Below, piece by piece: positions 18,153-27,341 of a DNA stretch of 64,000 nt; position 1 is the stretch's first letter; each line of letters opens with the position of its first letter. This DNA comes from Moraxella oblonga NBRC 102422 (GTDB taxonomy: Bacteria > Pseudomonadota > Gammaproteobacteria > Pseudomonadales > Moraxellaceae). The notes beneath the pieces were generated by a model, which did no database searches, was not told the DNA's origin, and was given only the letters and a program-made list of their open reading frames with translations. The stretch lies in assembly GCF_001598275.1 (NCBI RefSeq), contig NZ_BCYQ01000007.1, positions 32,981 through 96,980 of the forward strand, read 5' to 3'. The position numbers were made by a program, and so were the translations under genes.

Positions 18153-19600
18153 GCATGGCTTGGGCAGACTTTATGGTACGAACACACCCAAAAACAGCAA
18201 TGATTCTGTTTGGGTGGACGTTTGTCATGATGATGTTGCAGTTGTCATCACACCTTGACGGCTGGGCGGTGCTTGGCATGGCAGTATGGGCGTGGCTTTT
18301 GGTGGGTGTGGTATTTTTGGGTGTGTTGATGTATGAATACATACGGCTTTTTTTAGCCTATCGTGCTGTACATGATGTGGTGATTACACGTACACTTCTT
18401 AATAATTTGCCCGTTAATGAACGCTCGGTGGTATCCTTGTCTTTTTATGGGGCAGACGTGGCGGATTTTATGGCAAATTTTCGTTGTGAGGTGGTGGATT
18501 TTGTGCCATCAAACACCAAAATTGACAGTTTGCCCATGACTTTTTTACTTGGTGAATTATCCAAAGAACAAGGTGAGCTTGTGGTGAGCTATGATGTGTA
18601 TGCCCATGAGCGTGGTTTTGGGTTATTTGGTGGGGTGGATTGGCGATTGACTACTCCGCTTGGATTGCTTATCAAATACCACCACACACCCATGACAGAC
18701 ATAGAAGGGATTAAAGACGTGCGAGTGCTTGCCAATTTTAGGGCGGTGCTACAAGGTCATTTGACCGCCATAAGTCGCCATAGTGCCATCATGGGCATTA
18801 TCAAAAAAAGACGTAAAGGACAAGGGCAGGATTTTCACCAAATCCGAGCTTATGCGGACGGCGATAGTATCCGTCAGATAGATTGGAAGGCAACTTCACG
18901 CCACCAACGGTTGATGACCAAAGAATATCAAGACGAAGCTGACCAAGAAATTTTATTTTTGCTTGACTGTGGACAGCATATGCGTCATGTGCAGTTTGAT
19001 GATGATACCACACTCACTCATGATAAGGGCGACAATGCCAGTCATTTGGACATGGCACTTAATGCCATGCTTCTACTTGCCCAAGTTGCCAACGAACAAG
19101 GCGATTCAACGGGTTTTGTCAGTTTTGGAGCGGTATCTGACAAAATCGCCTTACCAAAAAAAGGAGGGGGTGTCATCAGTTATTTGCTCAATCAAAGTTT
19201 TGATTTGACCGCCTCTACCAATGCCCCAGATTATATGGCAGTAGCCAAAACCGCACTTGCCACCCAAAAACGCCGCAGCCTCATCATTTTTATCACCAAC
19301 ATTCGCACCCAAAGCAACGATGAAATCGTGGGGGCGATTCAGCTTTTGAGCCAAAAACATCGGGTGATTGTGGCAAATTTGGCAGAGCAAGACTTGATGA
19401 CCAAACTGGGCGATGACTTTGATAATGTGGACGATGCTTTGACCTATCATGGCGTATTTTCGCATGTTTATACCCAAAAACAGCATAATGCCGAATTGTC
19501 TGCCAAAACAAGAGCTATGGTGGTGGGTTGCACACCCCAAGAGTTGCCCCATAGGCTCATTGATGCTTATTGGGCGGTGAAAAAATGGGGCGTGGCGTGA
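18149..19600 (+). CDS. DUF58 domain (VWA-like) protein
   Basis: A 483-residue partner of MoxR. Two N-terminal membrane helices (residues about 10-60) precede a beta-rich part and the DUF58 signature region YADGDSIRQIDWKATSRH near residue 232. A vWA-like fold with LFLLDCGQHM, in which the metal-site Asp is present but the usual DxSxS is altered to DCG, comes next. MoxR-DUF58 pairs are implicated in envelope stress and assembly of membrane complexes. The overlap with moxR indicates co-translation. Confidence 0.9.
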   Translation: MSMAWADFMVRTHPKTAMILFGWTFVMMMLQLSSHLDGWAVLGMAVWAWLLVGVVFLGVLMYEYIRLFLAYRAVHDVVITRTLLNNLPVNERSVVSLSFYGADVADFMANFRCEVVDFVPSNTKIDSLPMTFLLGELSKEQGELVVSYDVYAHERGFGLFGGVDWRLTTPLGLLIKYHHTPMTDIEGIKDVRVLANFRAVLQGHLTAISRHSAIMGIIKKRRKGQGQDFHQIRAYADGDSIRQIDWKATSRHQRLMTKEYQDEADQEILFLLDCGQHMRHVQFDDDTTLTHDKGDNASHLDMALNAMLLLAQVANEQGDSTGFVSFGAVSDKIALPKKGGGVISYLLNQSFDLTASTNAPDYMAVAKTALATQKRRSLIIFITNIRTQSNDEIVGAIQLLSQKHRVIVANLAEQDLMTKLGDDFDNVDDALTYHGVFSHVYTQKQHNAELSAKTRAMVVGCTPQELPHRLIDAYWAVKKWGVA

Positions 19601-19630
19601 TTTTGTTTTGGCTGATGTTTGTGAGTTGCA

Positions 19631-19813
19631 ATGACAAAAATACGTATTTGTATTGGTGTGTTAGAAATCAGTGGCAAACGAAACGCCTTAGAAAATGTGC
19701 TGATTACCGATGATGAATATACCCACTTTCATCGTCTTAATGAGGCAGGTTTTGAACGCAGTTTGACTTGGTTTAAATTTTTAAATTTTATGTCAATGGT
19801 GGCGTTTAAATAA
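19631..19813 (+). CDS. Small hypothetical protein
   Basis: A 60-codon frame filling most of the 223 bp between the DUF58 gene and the phosphoesterase. It begins [16 protein letters not shown] and has plausible codon use, but no recognised domain and only a weak ribosome-binding site. It could be a truncated remnant at the edge of the AT-rich insert. Confidence 0.35.
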   Translation: MTKIRICIGVLEISGKRNALENVLITDDEYTHFHRLNEAGFERSLTWFKFLNFMSMVAFK

Positions 19814-19823
19814 AAGAGCTAAA

Positions 19824-20681
19824 ATGATACGAATTGCACTATTTGCCGACATTCACGGTAAATTTTTATTGCCCTTTAAATTGGTACATCACTACCAACA
19901 AATAACAGGCAAAACCATTGACCATATTATCCAATGTGGCGATATGGGGGCATTTCCAAACAAAAATACAATGGATAAAGCTACTTTAAGGCACGCCAAA
20001 AATGACCCTGATGAACTTGGTTTTTTAAGACAGTTTTGTCAAAATCATAAAGAGATTGAGCAATTTTTAAATCATTTAAATGTTAAAATGTTGTGTGTGC
20101 GTGGCAATCACGAAGACCATTTATTTTTGGATAATTTGGAAAAACAAGCCGAATTAAACAATCAAACCCATTTTTCTATTGATTGTTATCAAAAAGTATG
20201 GGTAATGCGAACGGGCGTTCCTATTATTTTAAATAATGGCAATGACCAACTTTCATTGGTTGGCATTGGTAGAATTGGCGATAAAAAAGGGCGAAAAGAC
20301 AGTCAGTTTATTCAAGATTATGAATATCACACCTTAAAAGAATTATTTAAAAGCAAACAAGATTTTGATATTTTAATCACACACGACAAACCCAGCGAAA
20401 GTATTCGTGGCTATGGCTCATCTGAAATAAGAGAAACTTTAAATAACATTGCTTTTTCCTATCATTTTTATGGGCATACAGGCGAACCATTTGGGATTGA
20501 AATGGCGGACAATGGCGTTACTCAATCGGTTAAAATCAAAGAGTTAGAATTTAATCAAGAGGGTAAATTATCAGAAGGTTGTATGATTATTCTAGAAAAG
20601 TCTGGTGATAAGATTGTCATTGAAAAAGTGCCATTAAAAGACATTATTGGTTTTATGAAAAATACTTGGCATTATATGTAA
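19824..20681 (+). CDS. Calcineurin-like metallophosphoesterase
   Basis: A 285-residue phosphoesterase with all core metal-binding motifs: D-x-H (FADIHG, residues 8-10), GD (QCGDMG), GNHED near residue 93, the H of ITHDKPS, and GHTG near 213. It probably hydrolyses phosphomono- or diesters, or nucleotides; the substrate is not predictable. AT-rich codon use differs from the upstream operon, suggesting acquisition together with the next genes. Some relatives occur in phage or defence contexts, but nothing here shows that. Confidence 0.85.
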   Translation: MIRIALFADIHGKFLLPFKLVHHYQQITGKTIDHIIQCGDMGAFPNKNTMDKATLRHAKNDPDELGFLRQFCQNHKEIEQFLNHLNVKMLCVRGNHEDHLFLDNLEKQAELNNQTHFSIDCYQKVWVMRTGVPIILNNGNDQLSLVGIGRIGDKKGRKDSQFIQDYEYHTLKELFKSKQDFDILITHDKPSESIRGYGSSEIRETLNNIAFSYHFYGHTGEPFGIEMADNGVTQSVKIKELEFNQEGKLSEGCMIILEKSGDKIVIEKVPLKDIIGFMKNTWHYM

Positions 20682-20710
20682 AATATTAATGATTTATATT
20701 AAGAGAATAT

Positions 20711-21265
20711 ATGGAAAATTTAAATAAAGAGCATTTAGAAAATAGCAGTCTTGGCATTCAAAGTCGCCAAAGCATTTTTGCCAAAGTGATATTTGCCAGT
20801 CGCTGGCTACAATTACCCATTTATTTGGGACTTATTATTGTTCAAGGCATTTATGCTTATAAATTTTTAAAGTCGCTTTGGCATTTGATGGTAAATTTAG
20901 GGCAAATGGGCGAAACACAGATTATGCTGGCAGTGCTTGGCTTAATTGATGTGGTGATGATTGCCAATTTGCTTGTGATGGTGGTGGTGGGTGGTTATGA
21001 AACTTTTGTTTCTCGTTTAAATATTGATCATCACCCCGACCAACCAGAATGGCTAAATCATGTTAATGCATCTGTATTAAAAGTCAAACTGTCAATGGCG
21101 ATTATTAGTATTTCTAGTATTCATTTATTACAAACTTTTATCAATGCTGATAATATAAGTGAAACGACAATGAAATGGCAATTGCTACTACATTTGGGAT
21201 TTTTGGCATCTACCATTGCCATTGCTTATACCGATAAATTATTGCATAATGTTTCTAGTCATTAA
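20711..21265 (+). CDS. YqhA family (UPF0114) membrane protein
   Basis: The 184 residues contain three to four membrane helices. The opening [20 protein letters not shown], the central [27 protein letters not shown] and the late [16 protein letters not shown] are characteristic of the YqhA/UPF0114 family. Function is not established. It follows the phosphoesterase by 29 bp and precedes a toxin-antitoxin pair by 23 bp. Confidence 0.88.
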   Translation: MENLNKEHLENSSLGIQSRQSIFAKVIFASRWLQLPIYLGLIIVQGIYAYKFLKSLWHLMVNLGQMGETQIMLAVLGLIDVVMIANLLVMVVVGGYETFVSRLNIDHHPDQPEWLNHVNASVLKVKLSMAIISISSIHLLQTFINADNISETTMKWQLLLHLGFLASTIAIAYTDKLLHNVSSH

Positions 21266-21288
21266 ATATCAATTAAAAGGAGTGACTT

Positions 21289-21537
21289 ATGATAACTTTT
21301 ACCGCAGAAAATGTTTCTCCAAGCTTATTGGAAGTCTTTCAACGCTTAGCCATAGAAAGTGGCACACCTTTTTTGGTTAAGCAAACCATTGAAAATCAAA
21401 AGTTGGTTATAAAAAATGATAAACCAAATAACTTAGAAGAAGCATTATTGGCATTATCAAGTTTGGATTTGGATTTGGAAGATGATTTTTTTGATATGCC
21501 AGAACAACCAATGCGTGAAATTGATTGGAGTGAATGA
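21289..21537 (+). CDS. Antitoxin of a VapBC-like pair
   Basis: An 82-residue acidic protein directly before a PIN-domain gene, with a strong ribosome-binding site (AAAAGGAGTGACTT). The N-terminal part (ITFTAENVSPSLLEVFQRL) could be the DNA-binding half. The acidic C-terminus ending MREIDWSE is the kind of extended tail that wraps the toxin. The stop is followed at once by the toxin ATG. Assignment rests mostly on context, because no antitoxin family was recognised. Confidence 0.75.
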   Translation: MITFTAENVSPSLLEVFQRLAIESGTPFLVKQTIENQKLVIKNDKPNNLEEALLALSSLDLDLEDDFFDMPEQPMREIDWSE

Positions 21538-21966
21538 ATGTATTTGTATGATAATAATTATATTAGTGAATTGGTAAAAAGAGATAAAAATCCCAATGTA
21601 GTGGCATTTTTTAATTATGTGCAAGCCAATCAATTGAAAGGTTATTTAAGTATCATTACAATTGGCGAAATAGAATTTGGTATTGAAAAATTAAATAATA
21701 GAAATGATTTTTTGCAGGCACAAAGATTGAGAAATTGGTATAATAATAACCTGCCTTTAATTGCTGAACGCAGTTTGGTATTTGACGAGCAGTGTGCCAA
21801 AGTCTGGGGCAATCTAATGGCAAAAAATCCCCACAATCCCATTGATAAACAGCTTTGTGCTACTGCCATTGTATTTGATTTGGTGTTGGTAACTCGCAAT
21901 GTCAAACATATTGAGGATACTGGTGTAAAGTATATCAACCCCTTTGAATTTCAACCCTTATCATAA
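21538..21966 (+). CDS. vapC: PIN-domain toxin, VapC/FitB type
   Basis: Predicted Mg-dependent endoribonuclease of a type II toxin-antitoxin system. The 142 residues start YLYDNNYISEL, where the usual DTN reads DNN with the first catalytic Asp kept. The acidic residues of IGEIEFGIEKL and DKQLCATAIVFDLVLVTRN are also kept. The PIN active site therefore looks intact. FitB-like features (late VTRNVKHIEDTGV) suggest VapC cleavage of tRNA or rRNA, but the target cannot be told. Confidence 0.88.
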   Translation: MYLYDNNYISELVKRDKNPNVVAFFNYVQANQLKGYLSIITIGEIEFGIEKLNNRNDFLQAQRLRNWYNNNLPLIAERSLVFDEQCAKVWGNLMAKNPHNPIDKQLCATAIVFDLVLVTRNVKHIEDTGVKYINPFEFQPLS

Positions 21967-21979
21967 AAAATAAAAGACA

Positions 21980-23002
21980 ATGAACAGTATTTTTCAAGCC
22001 GAACAAGCATTATATTTAGAGTTTTTGACATTAAGTCAAAAATATCCTATTGTAAATGACTGGTTAAAACAATTGCCAGAATGGATAGCCCATATCAAAA
22101 ACAAAGAACGATACGCCAATGCCACTTATTTTGAATCGGCAGTGGATAAATTGCCATTATTTAATGTCAATGGCATTGATTTAACACAAAACAACATTAG
22201 TGCCCATATTGATTTTGATATAAATAAATTAAAAAAGAGTGAAGCCTTATTAAAAACCTTAATGCCGTGGCGAAAGGGTGGGTTTTATTTTGGTAATGAC
22301 ACTCATCATATTCATATTGACACCGAATGGCGAAGTGATTTTAAATGGAATCGGGTACTGCCTTATATTAGCCCTTTAAAAGATAAACGAGTGCTTGATG
22401 TTGGCGGTGGTTCGGGTTATCACGGTTTTAGAATGCTTGGCGAGGGTGCCAAAACGGTTATTGTCATTGACCCTTCTTGCTTATTTTATTATCAGTTTAT
22501 GGCAATTAAAAAACTGCTTGGCGGTCATAATCCAAATCCTATTTTAAATCATATTCATTTTATGCCTGTCGGGCTTGAACAATTACCAAAAAGTGAATTA
22601 TTTCACAGTGTGTTTTGTATGGGGGTTCTTTATCATCGCAAATCGCCTTTTGAATGTTTGGAACAATTAAAAAATCAATTGGTAAAGGGGGGCGAGCTGA
22701 TATTGGAAACTTTGATTGTGGACGGTGATGAAACCACTGTGCTTGTGCCAAAAGAGCGATATGCAATGATGAATAATGTCTATTGTTTGCCTTCTGTGCC
22801 TGCTTTGACCTTGTGGCTACAAAAGGTGGGTTTTAAAGAGATTAAGTGCGTTGATGTCAATATCACAACGAGCGATGAACAAAGGGCAACGGCGTGGATG
22901 GACTATCATTCTTTGGCGGACTTTTTGAACCCCAATGACAACAGCAAAACCATCGAAGGTTATCCACGCCCAAAACGAGCGGTGATGATTGCTAAAAGAT
23001 GA
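21980..23002 (+). CDS. cmoB: tRNA U34 carboxymethyltransferase CmoB
   Basis: Transfers the carboxymethyl group of carboxy-SAM to 5-hydroxyuridine at wobble position 34 of certain tRNAs, making cmo5U. The 340 residues include an N-terminal helical part, the SAM-binding motif VLDVGGGSGYHGFRM near residue 138, LPKSELFHSVFCMGVLYHRKSP, and the C-terminal EGYPRPKRAVMIA, which is highly typical. cmoA is not adjacent. TrhP, which makes the hydroxyuridine substrate, is encoded elsewhere in this window at 55.7 kb. Codon use is AT-rich for a core gene. Confidence 0.93.
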   Translation: MNSIFQAEQALYLEFLTLSQKYPIVNDWLKQLPEWIAHIKNKERYANATYFESAVDKLPLFNVNGIDLTQNNISAHIDFDINKLKKSEALLKTLMPWRKGGFYFGNDTHHIHIDTEWRSDFKWNRVLPYISPLKDKRVLDVGGGSGYHGFRMLGEGAKTVIVIDPSCLFYYQFMAIKKLLGGHNPNPILNHIHFMPVGLEQLPKSELFHSVFCMGVLYHRKSPFECLEQLKNQLVKGGELILETLIVDGDETTVLVPKERYAMMNNVYCLPSVPALTLWLQKVGFKEIKCVDVNITTSDEQRATAWMDYHSLADFLNPNDNSKTIEGYPRPKRAVMIAKR

Positions 23003-23049
23003 GTTTAATTTTGGATATTGGGTGAATGATGATTTTAAAGGTGGGTTGT

Positions 23050-23271
23050 TTAAATAAACCATTTGCCAAGCACCCATTCAATGACGAGTTTGGCAAGAAA
23101 GCCAAAAAATCCCATGCCCAATGCCACAAAAATCCAAAACGTACCTGCACGACCTGCATTGGATTTTTTGGCGATGTCCCACATGATAAAAAATAAAAAA
23201 CCGATGAATAGGGGGAGCAAGCCATACAGACCCAATTTGAGTACGACTTCTTCGGAAATGGCGATGAGCAT
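23050..23271 (-). CDS. DUF2788 family small membrane protein
   Basis: A 73-residue protein with two membrane helices, read from ATG 23271 (MLIAISEEVVLKLGLYG) preceded by TTAGGAAA. An in-frame upstream start at 23313 would add unrelated residues. The pattern of two helices around a KKSNAGRAGTFW loop fits DUF2788, a family of unknown function. It converges on cmoB with a 47 bp gap and no clear terminator. Confidence 0.75.
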   Translation of the reverse strand: MLIAISEEVVLKLGLYGLLPLFIGFLFFIMWDIAKKSNAGRAGTFWIFVALGMGFFGFLAKLVIEWVLGKWFI

Positions 23272-23416
23272 GACAATTTTCCTAATGATTCTGATGGGGA
23301 TATTGTACCACAAAAGCCAGATTGAAAAAATTGTTAAAATTATGAGTGAATTTTACCAAAAATGCCCAAAAAATTGTTACAATAGAAATTTTGAGTTGAT
23401 GATTTGATAAGGGGTT

Positions 23417-24064
23417 ATGATGTCCAAACGCTACAAACAACCGATACACCGTGATACCGAAGCTCGCACACGTTCTGGGCTACTTAGTTTGTTTTGGATG
23501 TTTGTGGGGGCGGTGATTGCGGTGATGGTGGGGGTATTTTTATATATGTCGCCGTTGTTTGATGGATTTAGAAAAGAAGTGGAGGTCAATCCACCCGCCG
23601 AAATTGCACCTGTACCACAAACGCCTCAAAAAAATGAATATGAATTTTATGAAATTTTACCCAAGCGAGAATTTAAGGGAGGCGGTGCTGGACTTGGTGA
23701 ACAAAAACCAACAGAGACCAAAACTGTGCCACCACCTGCCGACATTCCCCAAGAAGATGGCGATATTGAGATTGTGGAAGAAAATGCTACCTATGACGAC
23801 CCAGCCGAGCCTGCCCAAGCCACGCCCACCAAACGCTATGTGGTCAAAGTAAGAGATATTGAAGATGTTGGTGATGTGGATAAATTGGTGACGGATTTGA
23901 TGATGCTTGGGGTGATGGATGTCAAAGTGGTACATTACCAAACCGATGATGGCGAAAGCGTACAAATCGTCTCTGCCCCGATGAGTAAAGAGTCGGCATA
24001 TGATGTACGCCAAACCCTACACCAAAATGGCATCAACGCCATCGTGGTAGAAGATAAAAAGTAA
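23417..24064 (+). CDS. FtsN/DedD-like protein with SPOR-type C-terminus
   Basis: A 215-residue bitopic protein. It has a basic N-terminus, one membrane helix (about residues 24-45, LFWMFVGAVIAVMVGVFLY), a Pro/Glu-rich linker carrying EYEFYEILPKREF, which resembles the FtsN-type juxtamembrane motif, and a C-terminal domain (about residues 140-213) with the fold pattern of SPOR peptidoglycan-binding domains. It probably acts in cell division. A ribosome-binding site AAGGGG precedes two adjacent ATGs. Confidence 0.75.
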   Translation: MMSKRYKQPIHRDTEARTRSGLLSLFWMFVGAVIAVMVGVFLYMSPLFDGFRKEVEVNPPAEIAPVPQTPQKNEYEFYEILPKREFKGGGAGLGEQKPTETKTVPPPADIPQEDGDIEIVEENATYDDPAEPAQATPTKRYVVKVRDIEDVGDVDKLVTDLMMLGVMDVKVVHYQTDDGESVQIVSAPMSKESAYDVRQTLHQNGINAIVVEDKK

Positions 24065-24072
24065 TAAAAGGT

Positions 24073-24097
24073 AAAAGGCGATGTGATGTCGCCTTTT
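24073..24097. terminator. Bidirectional terminator between the SPOR gene and glnK
   Basis: Perfect 9 bp stem AAAAGGCGA / TCGCCTTTT with a 7 nt loop between convergent genes; A and T runs at either end serve both strands. Confidence 0.85.
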
Positions 24098-24107
24098 GTA
24101 TGTCAAT

Positions 24108-24467
<360 letters not shown>

Positions 24468-24563
24468 CTAGGATTATTATAGGATAATTTTAGCAAAAAT
24501 CCAACAACAGGCAGGGCAATTCTGATAGAATAGATTTCATCATTGTTAAAATAAAGGTAGAGT

Positions 24564-25952
24564 ATGGCAAATTATGCGGTGGTTGGGCTTGGTGGTTCTG
24601 GACTGTCGGCGGTGAATTTTTTGGTAAAACAGGGGCATGATGTGGCGGTTACGGACGGTAATTTCCCACCTCTTGCTGATAAATTGCCACAAGGTGTACA
24701 GACATATTTTGGGGGGATTGATGGCGACATACTTTTAAAAGCTGATAGGATTGTCATCAGTCCGGGTATTGACCCTGCCACACCTGCTGTTGCCAATGCA
24801 ATAAAACACGGTGTGAGTGTGGTGAGTGATGTACAAGTGTTTATTGAAAATTTAAAAGAAAGAGATAAACAACGTGGCACACACACACCCATCATCGCCA
24901 TTACAGGTTCAAATGCCAAATCTACCGTAACCACGCTGGTAGGACTTATGGCAACCAAATCTGGCAAAACAGTCGGTGTGGGGGGCAACATCGGCACGCC
25001 TGCTCTTGATTTGCTTGCCATTGACGGCATAGATATGGTGGTGCTAGAACTGTCTAGTTTTCAGCTTGAAATGATGAGTGGACTTGGGGCGGATGTGGCA
25101 ACCATTCTAAATCTCTCTGCCGACCACCTAGACCGCCATGGCGACATGGTAGGCTATTTGGCTCAAAAGTTACGGATTTTTGATGATGTGAAAAATGCGG
25201 TGGTGTGGCTAGATGATAAGGAGCTTGCTCGCACTTGTATCGCTCATTTACCCAAACACGCCACCATGATAAGTACAAGCGGTGAGATTGGCGAAGGTTT
25301 TTCGGCAGAATTTTGTTTAAAAGGTGAACATGGCGAGCAGGGTGAAAAGATACATCTGTGCCATAATGGGCAAAAACTCCTGTTGGCTGACGAAATTTTG
25401 ATTAAAGGCAAACACAACCTGCTAAATGCGTTGTCAGCGTTGGCATTGGGTCATGCAGTTGGGCTTGACATGACTGCCATGCTTGATGTTTTGCGGACAT
25501 TTAAAGGTTTGCCTCATCGCTGTGAGTTTGTGGCTGATGTGAATGGTAAGGTGTATTTTAATGATTCCAAAGGCACAAACATAGGTGCAACCATTTCTGC
25601 CATTGATGGATTGGGGGCGGTGTATGGTGAAAAGTCGCTGGCATTGATTTTGGGTGGGCAGGGCAAGGGGCAAGATTTTACCGAGCTTGTGCCATTTGCT
25701 CGCACTTTTGCTGACAGTATTTATCTCATTGGGCAAGATGCCAAGTTGATATATGATGTCTTTATCAGTGATGATGAGCTTGCCAATCGCACTCACAAAG
25801 TATTTACATTGGACAAAGCGGTAGAGCAAGCCTACCAAAGCTGTGCCAAAGTTGTGCTACTGTCGCCTGCCTGTGCCAGTCTTGACCAGTTTAAAAATTA
25901 TGGTGAGCGGGGCGACAAATTTGTGGAATTTGTCAAACAATGGACAAATTAA
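24564..25952 (+). CDS. murD: UDP-N-acetylmuramoylalanine-D-glutamate ligase
   Basis: Adds D-glutamate to UDP-MurNAc-L-Ala in peptidoglycan synthesis. The 462 residues include an N-terminal nucleotide-binding domain (VVGLGGSGLSAVNFL), the ATP loop ITGSNAKSTVTTL near residue 113, in which the usual N-G-K is N-A-K, then NLSADHLDRH and the C-terminal LLSPACASLDQFKNYGERG. ftsW follows 132 bp later. The rest of the dcw division cluster is absent here. Confidence 0.95.
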   Translation: MANYAVVGLGGSGLSAVNFLVKQGHDVAVTDGNFPPLADKLPQGVQTYFGGIDGDILLKADRIVISPGIDPATPAVANAIKHGVSVVSDVQVFIENLKERDKQRGTHTPIIAITGSNAKSTVTTLVGLMATKSGKTVGVGGNIGTPALDLLAIDGIDMVVLELSSFQLEMMSGLGADVATILNLSADHLDRHGDMVGYLAQKLRIFDDVKNAVVWLDDKELARTCIAHLPKHATMISTSGEIGEGFSAEFCLKGEHGEQGEKIHLCHNGQKLLLADEILIKGKHNLLNALSALALGHAVGLDMTAMLDVLRTFKGLPHRCEFVADVNGKVYFNDSKGTNIGATISAIDGLGAVYGEKSLALILGGQGKGQDFTELVPFARTFADSIYLIGQDAKLIYDVFISDDELANRTHKVFTLDKAVEQAYQSCAKVVLLSPACASLDQFKNYGERGDKFVEFVKQWTN

Positions 25953-25956
25953 CAAA

Positions 25957-25984
25957 AACCAAAAATATCAAACCAAAAATATCA
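25957..25984. repeat. Tandem 14 bp duplication after murD
   Basis: The unit AACCAAAAATATCA occurs twice in direct succession immediately after the murD stop. Confidence 0.8.
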
Positions 25985-25986
25985 AA

Positions 25987-26015
25987 ATAGGGGCAAAAGT
26001 TGCCCTTATTTTTTT
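25987..26015 (+). terminator. Terminator of murD
   Basis: A 10 bp stem ATAGGGGCAA / TTGCCCTTAT (one G-T pair), 3 nt loop, then a run of T. ftsW is thus probably expressed from its own promoter; a TATAAT lies at 26026-26031. Confidence 0.8.
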
Positions 26016-26084
26016 AAAAGTGGTTTATAATAATACGTTTGGTTGTTTTTGCCAATCACCCCATTTTGATTATCACGCCGTATT

Positions 26085-27254
26085 ATGTTTAGTTTTTTAC
26101 AAAAAATCACCCAGTCACCTTATTTGCCAAAACCACGCACCGTGATTTTGGTGAGTTTGCTAACCTTATTGACGCTAAGCCTTGCGATGATTGCATCGGC
26201 GTCCGTACCATTTGCTTTGTCAAAGGGTTTGCCTGCCATGACCTTTTTTTGGTCTCAGTTCACCTACATCATCGTGGCGATGGTGGCAGGATTTATGATG
26301 TACAAAATTCCATTAAAACTGTATTTTAATTTTCCGCTTGTCATGCTAGCTTGGCTGATGGTGGTTTTGTTGTTGATGCTGACATTGGCATTTGGTGATG
26401 TTATCAATGGCTCACAGCGCTGGCTAAACTTTGGGGTGTTTAATTTTCAGACTGCCGAATTTGCCAAACTTTTGATGGTGCTTGTTATTTCAGATTATGT
26501 GGTTAGACGTTCTGCAGAAGTGCGAGCCAGTATTTTAATGGGTTGGCGATTGATTATTTGGTATTTGCCAATCGTGGGACTGATTTTGTGGCAACCTGAC
26601 TACGGTTCGGTGGCGGTGATTGTGGCGACAGCCAGTATTATTTTGTTTGTGAGTGGCGTGCCGTTACAGCATTATCTGTCGCTTGTGGCGGCGGTGTTTA
26701 TCCCTGCACTTGTGTTTGGGCTTTTGGCATCGGATTATCGTAAAGAGCGACTCATGTCGTTTTGGGATCCTTTTGATGACATTCAAGACACCGATTATCA
26801 GCTTGCTAGAAGTTTGATTGCCTTTGGGCGAGGGGAGATTGACGGTGTGGGTTATGGTAACAGTGTCCAAAAACTTTCGCATTTGCCAGAAGCTCATACC
26901 GATTTTATCCTAGCGGTAACAGGTGAGGAGCTTGGGTTTTTGGGTGTGGCGTTTGTGCTTTTGCTTGAAGCGTTGATTGTTATCAGCATCATGTGTATCA
27001 GTTATACTGCCCTAAAACGCCGTCAGCTACGCCTAAGCTACATGGTGTTTGGTTTTGGGGTGGTGATTTTTGGGCAAGTGCTGATTAATGCAGGCATGAA
27101 CATGGGAATCTTGCCAACCAAAGGTTTGACACTGCCGTTTTATAGTTTTGGGGGTTCGTCCATGCTTATGGCAATGATGATGATTGCGATGATTTTGCGA
27201 GCTGATAAAGATAGTGATAGAATTTATGAACAAACCAAAAATAGGGATTATTAA
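26085..27254 (+). CDS. ftsW: Septal peptidoglycan glycosyltransferase FtsW
   Basis: SEDS-family lipid II polymerase of the division septum, working with FtsI. The 389 residues form about ten membrane helices. Family signatures include GSQRWLNFGVFNFQTAEFAKL, WQPDYGSVAVI, QLARSLIAFGRGEIDGVGYGNSVQKLSHLPEAHTDFILAVTGEELGFLG (conserved Asp in the extracellular loop) and LPFYSFGGSS. The neighbouring murD supports FtsW over RodA. The protein ends in a short charged tail. Confidence 0.93.
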   Translation: MFSFLQKITQSPYLPKPRTVILVSLLTLLTLSLAMIASASVPFALSKGLPAMTFFWSQFTYIIVAMVAGFMMYKIPLKLYFNFPLVMLAWLMVVLLLMLTLAFGDVINGSQRWLNFGVFNFQTAEFAKLLMVLVISDYVVRRSAEVRASILMGWRLIIWYLPIVGLILWQPDYGSVAVIVATASIILFVSGVPLQHYLSLVAAVFIPALVFGLLASDYRKERLMSFWDPFDDIQDTDYQLARSLIAFGRGEIDGVGYGNSVQKLSHLPEAHTDFILAVTGEELGFLGVAFVLLLEALIVISIMCISYTALKRRQLRLSYMVFGFGVVIFGQVLINAGMNMGILPTKGLTLPFYSFGGSSMLMAMMMIAMILRADKDSDRIYEQTKNRDY

Positions 27255-27257
27255 ACA

Positions 27258-27284
27258 AAAACCAGTCGTGAGGCTGGTTTTTTT
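27258..27284 (+). terminator. Terminator of ftsW
   Basis: Stem AAAACCAGTC / GGCTGGTTTT (one T-G pair) with a 4 nt loop, followed by further T residues. Confidence 0.85.
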
Positions 27285-27285
27285 G

Positions 27286-27314
27286 TCTATTTTATCTATA
27301 ATGGACAAAATAGA
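27286..27314 (+). promoter_or_regulatory. Operator-like palindrome and -10 box of the Phd/ParE operon
   Basis: Inverted repeat TCTATTTT (27286-27293) and AAAATAGA (27307-27314) enclosing a TATAAT at 27297-27302, 28 bp before the antitoxin ATG. The placement suits autorepression by a Phd-type antitoxin; the binding is inferred. Confidence 0.55.
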
Positions 27315-27341
27315 TATTTTTTTATTTAAATGGGGTGCATA

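Noticed and set aside
23063..23407. 114-codon plus-strand frame opposite the DUF2788 gene
   Set aside because: It lies antisense to a gene with better coding evidence and includes intergenic DNA.
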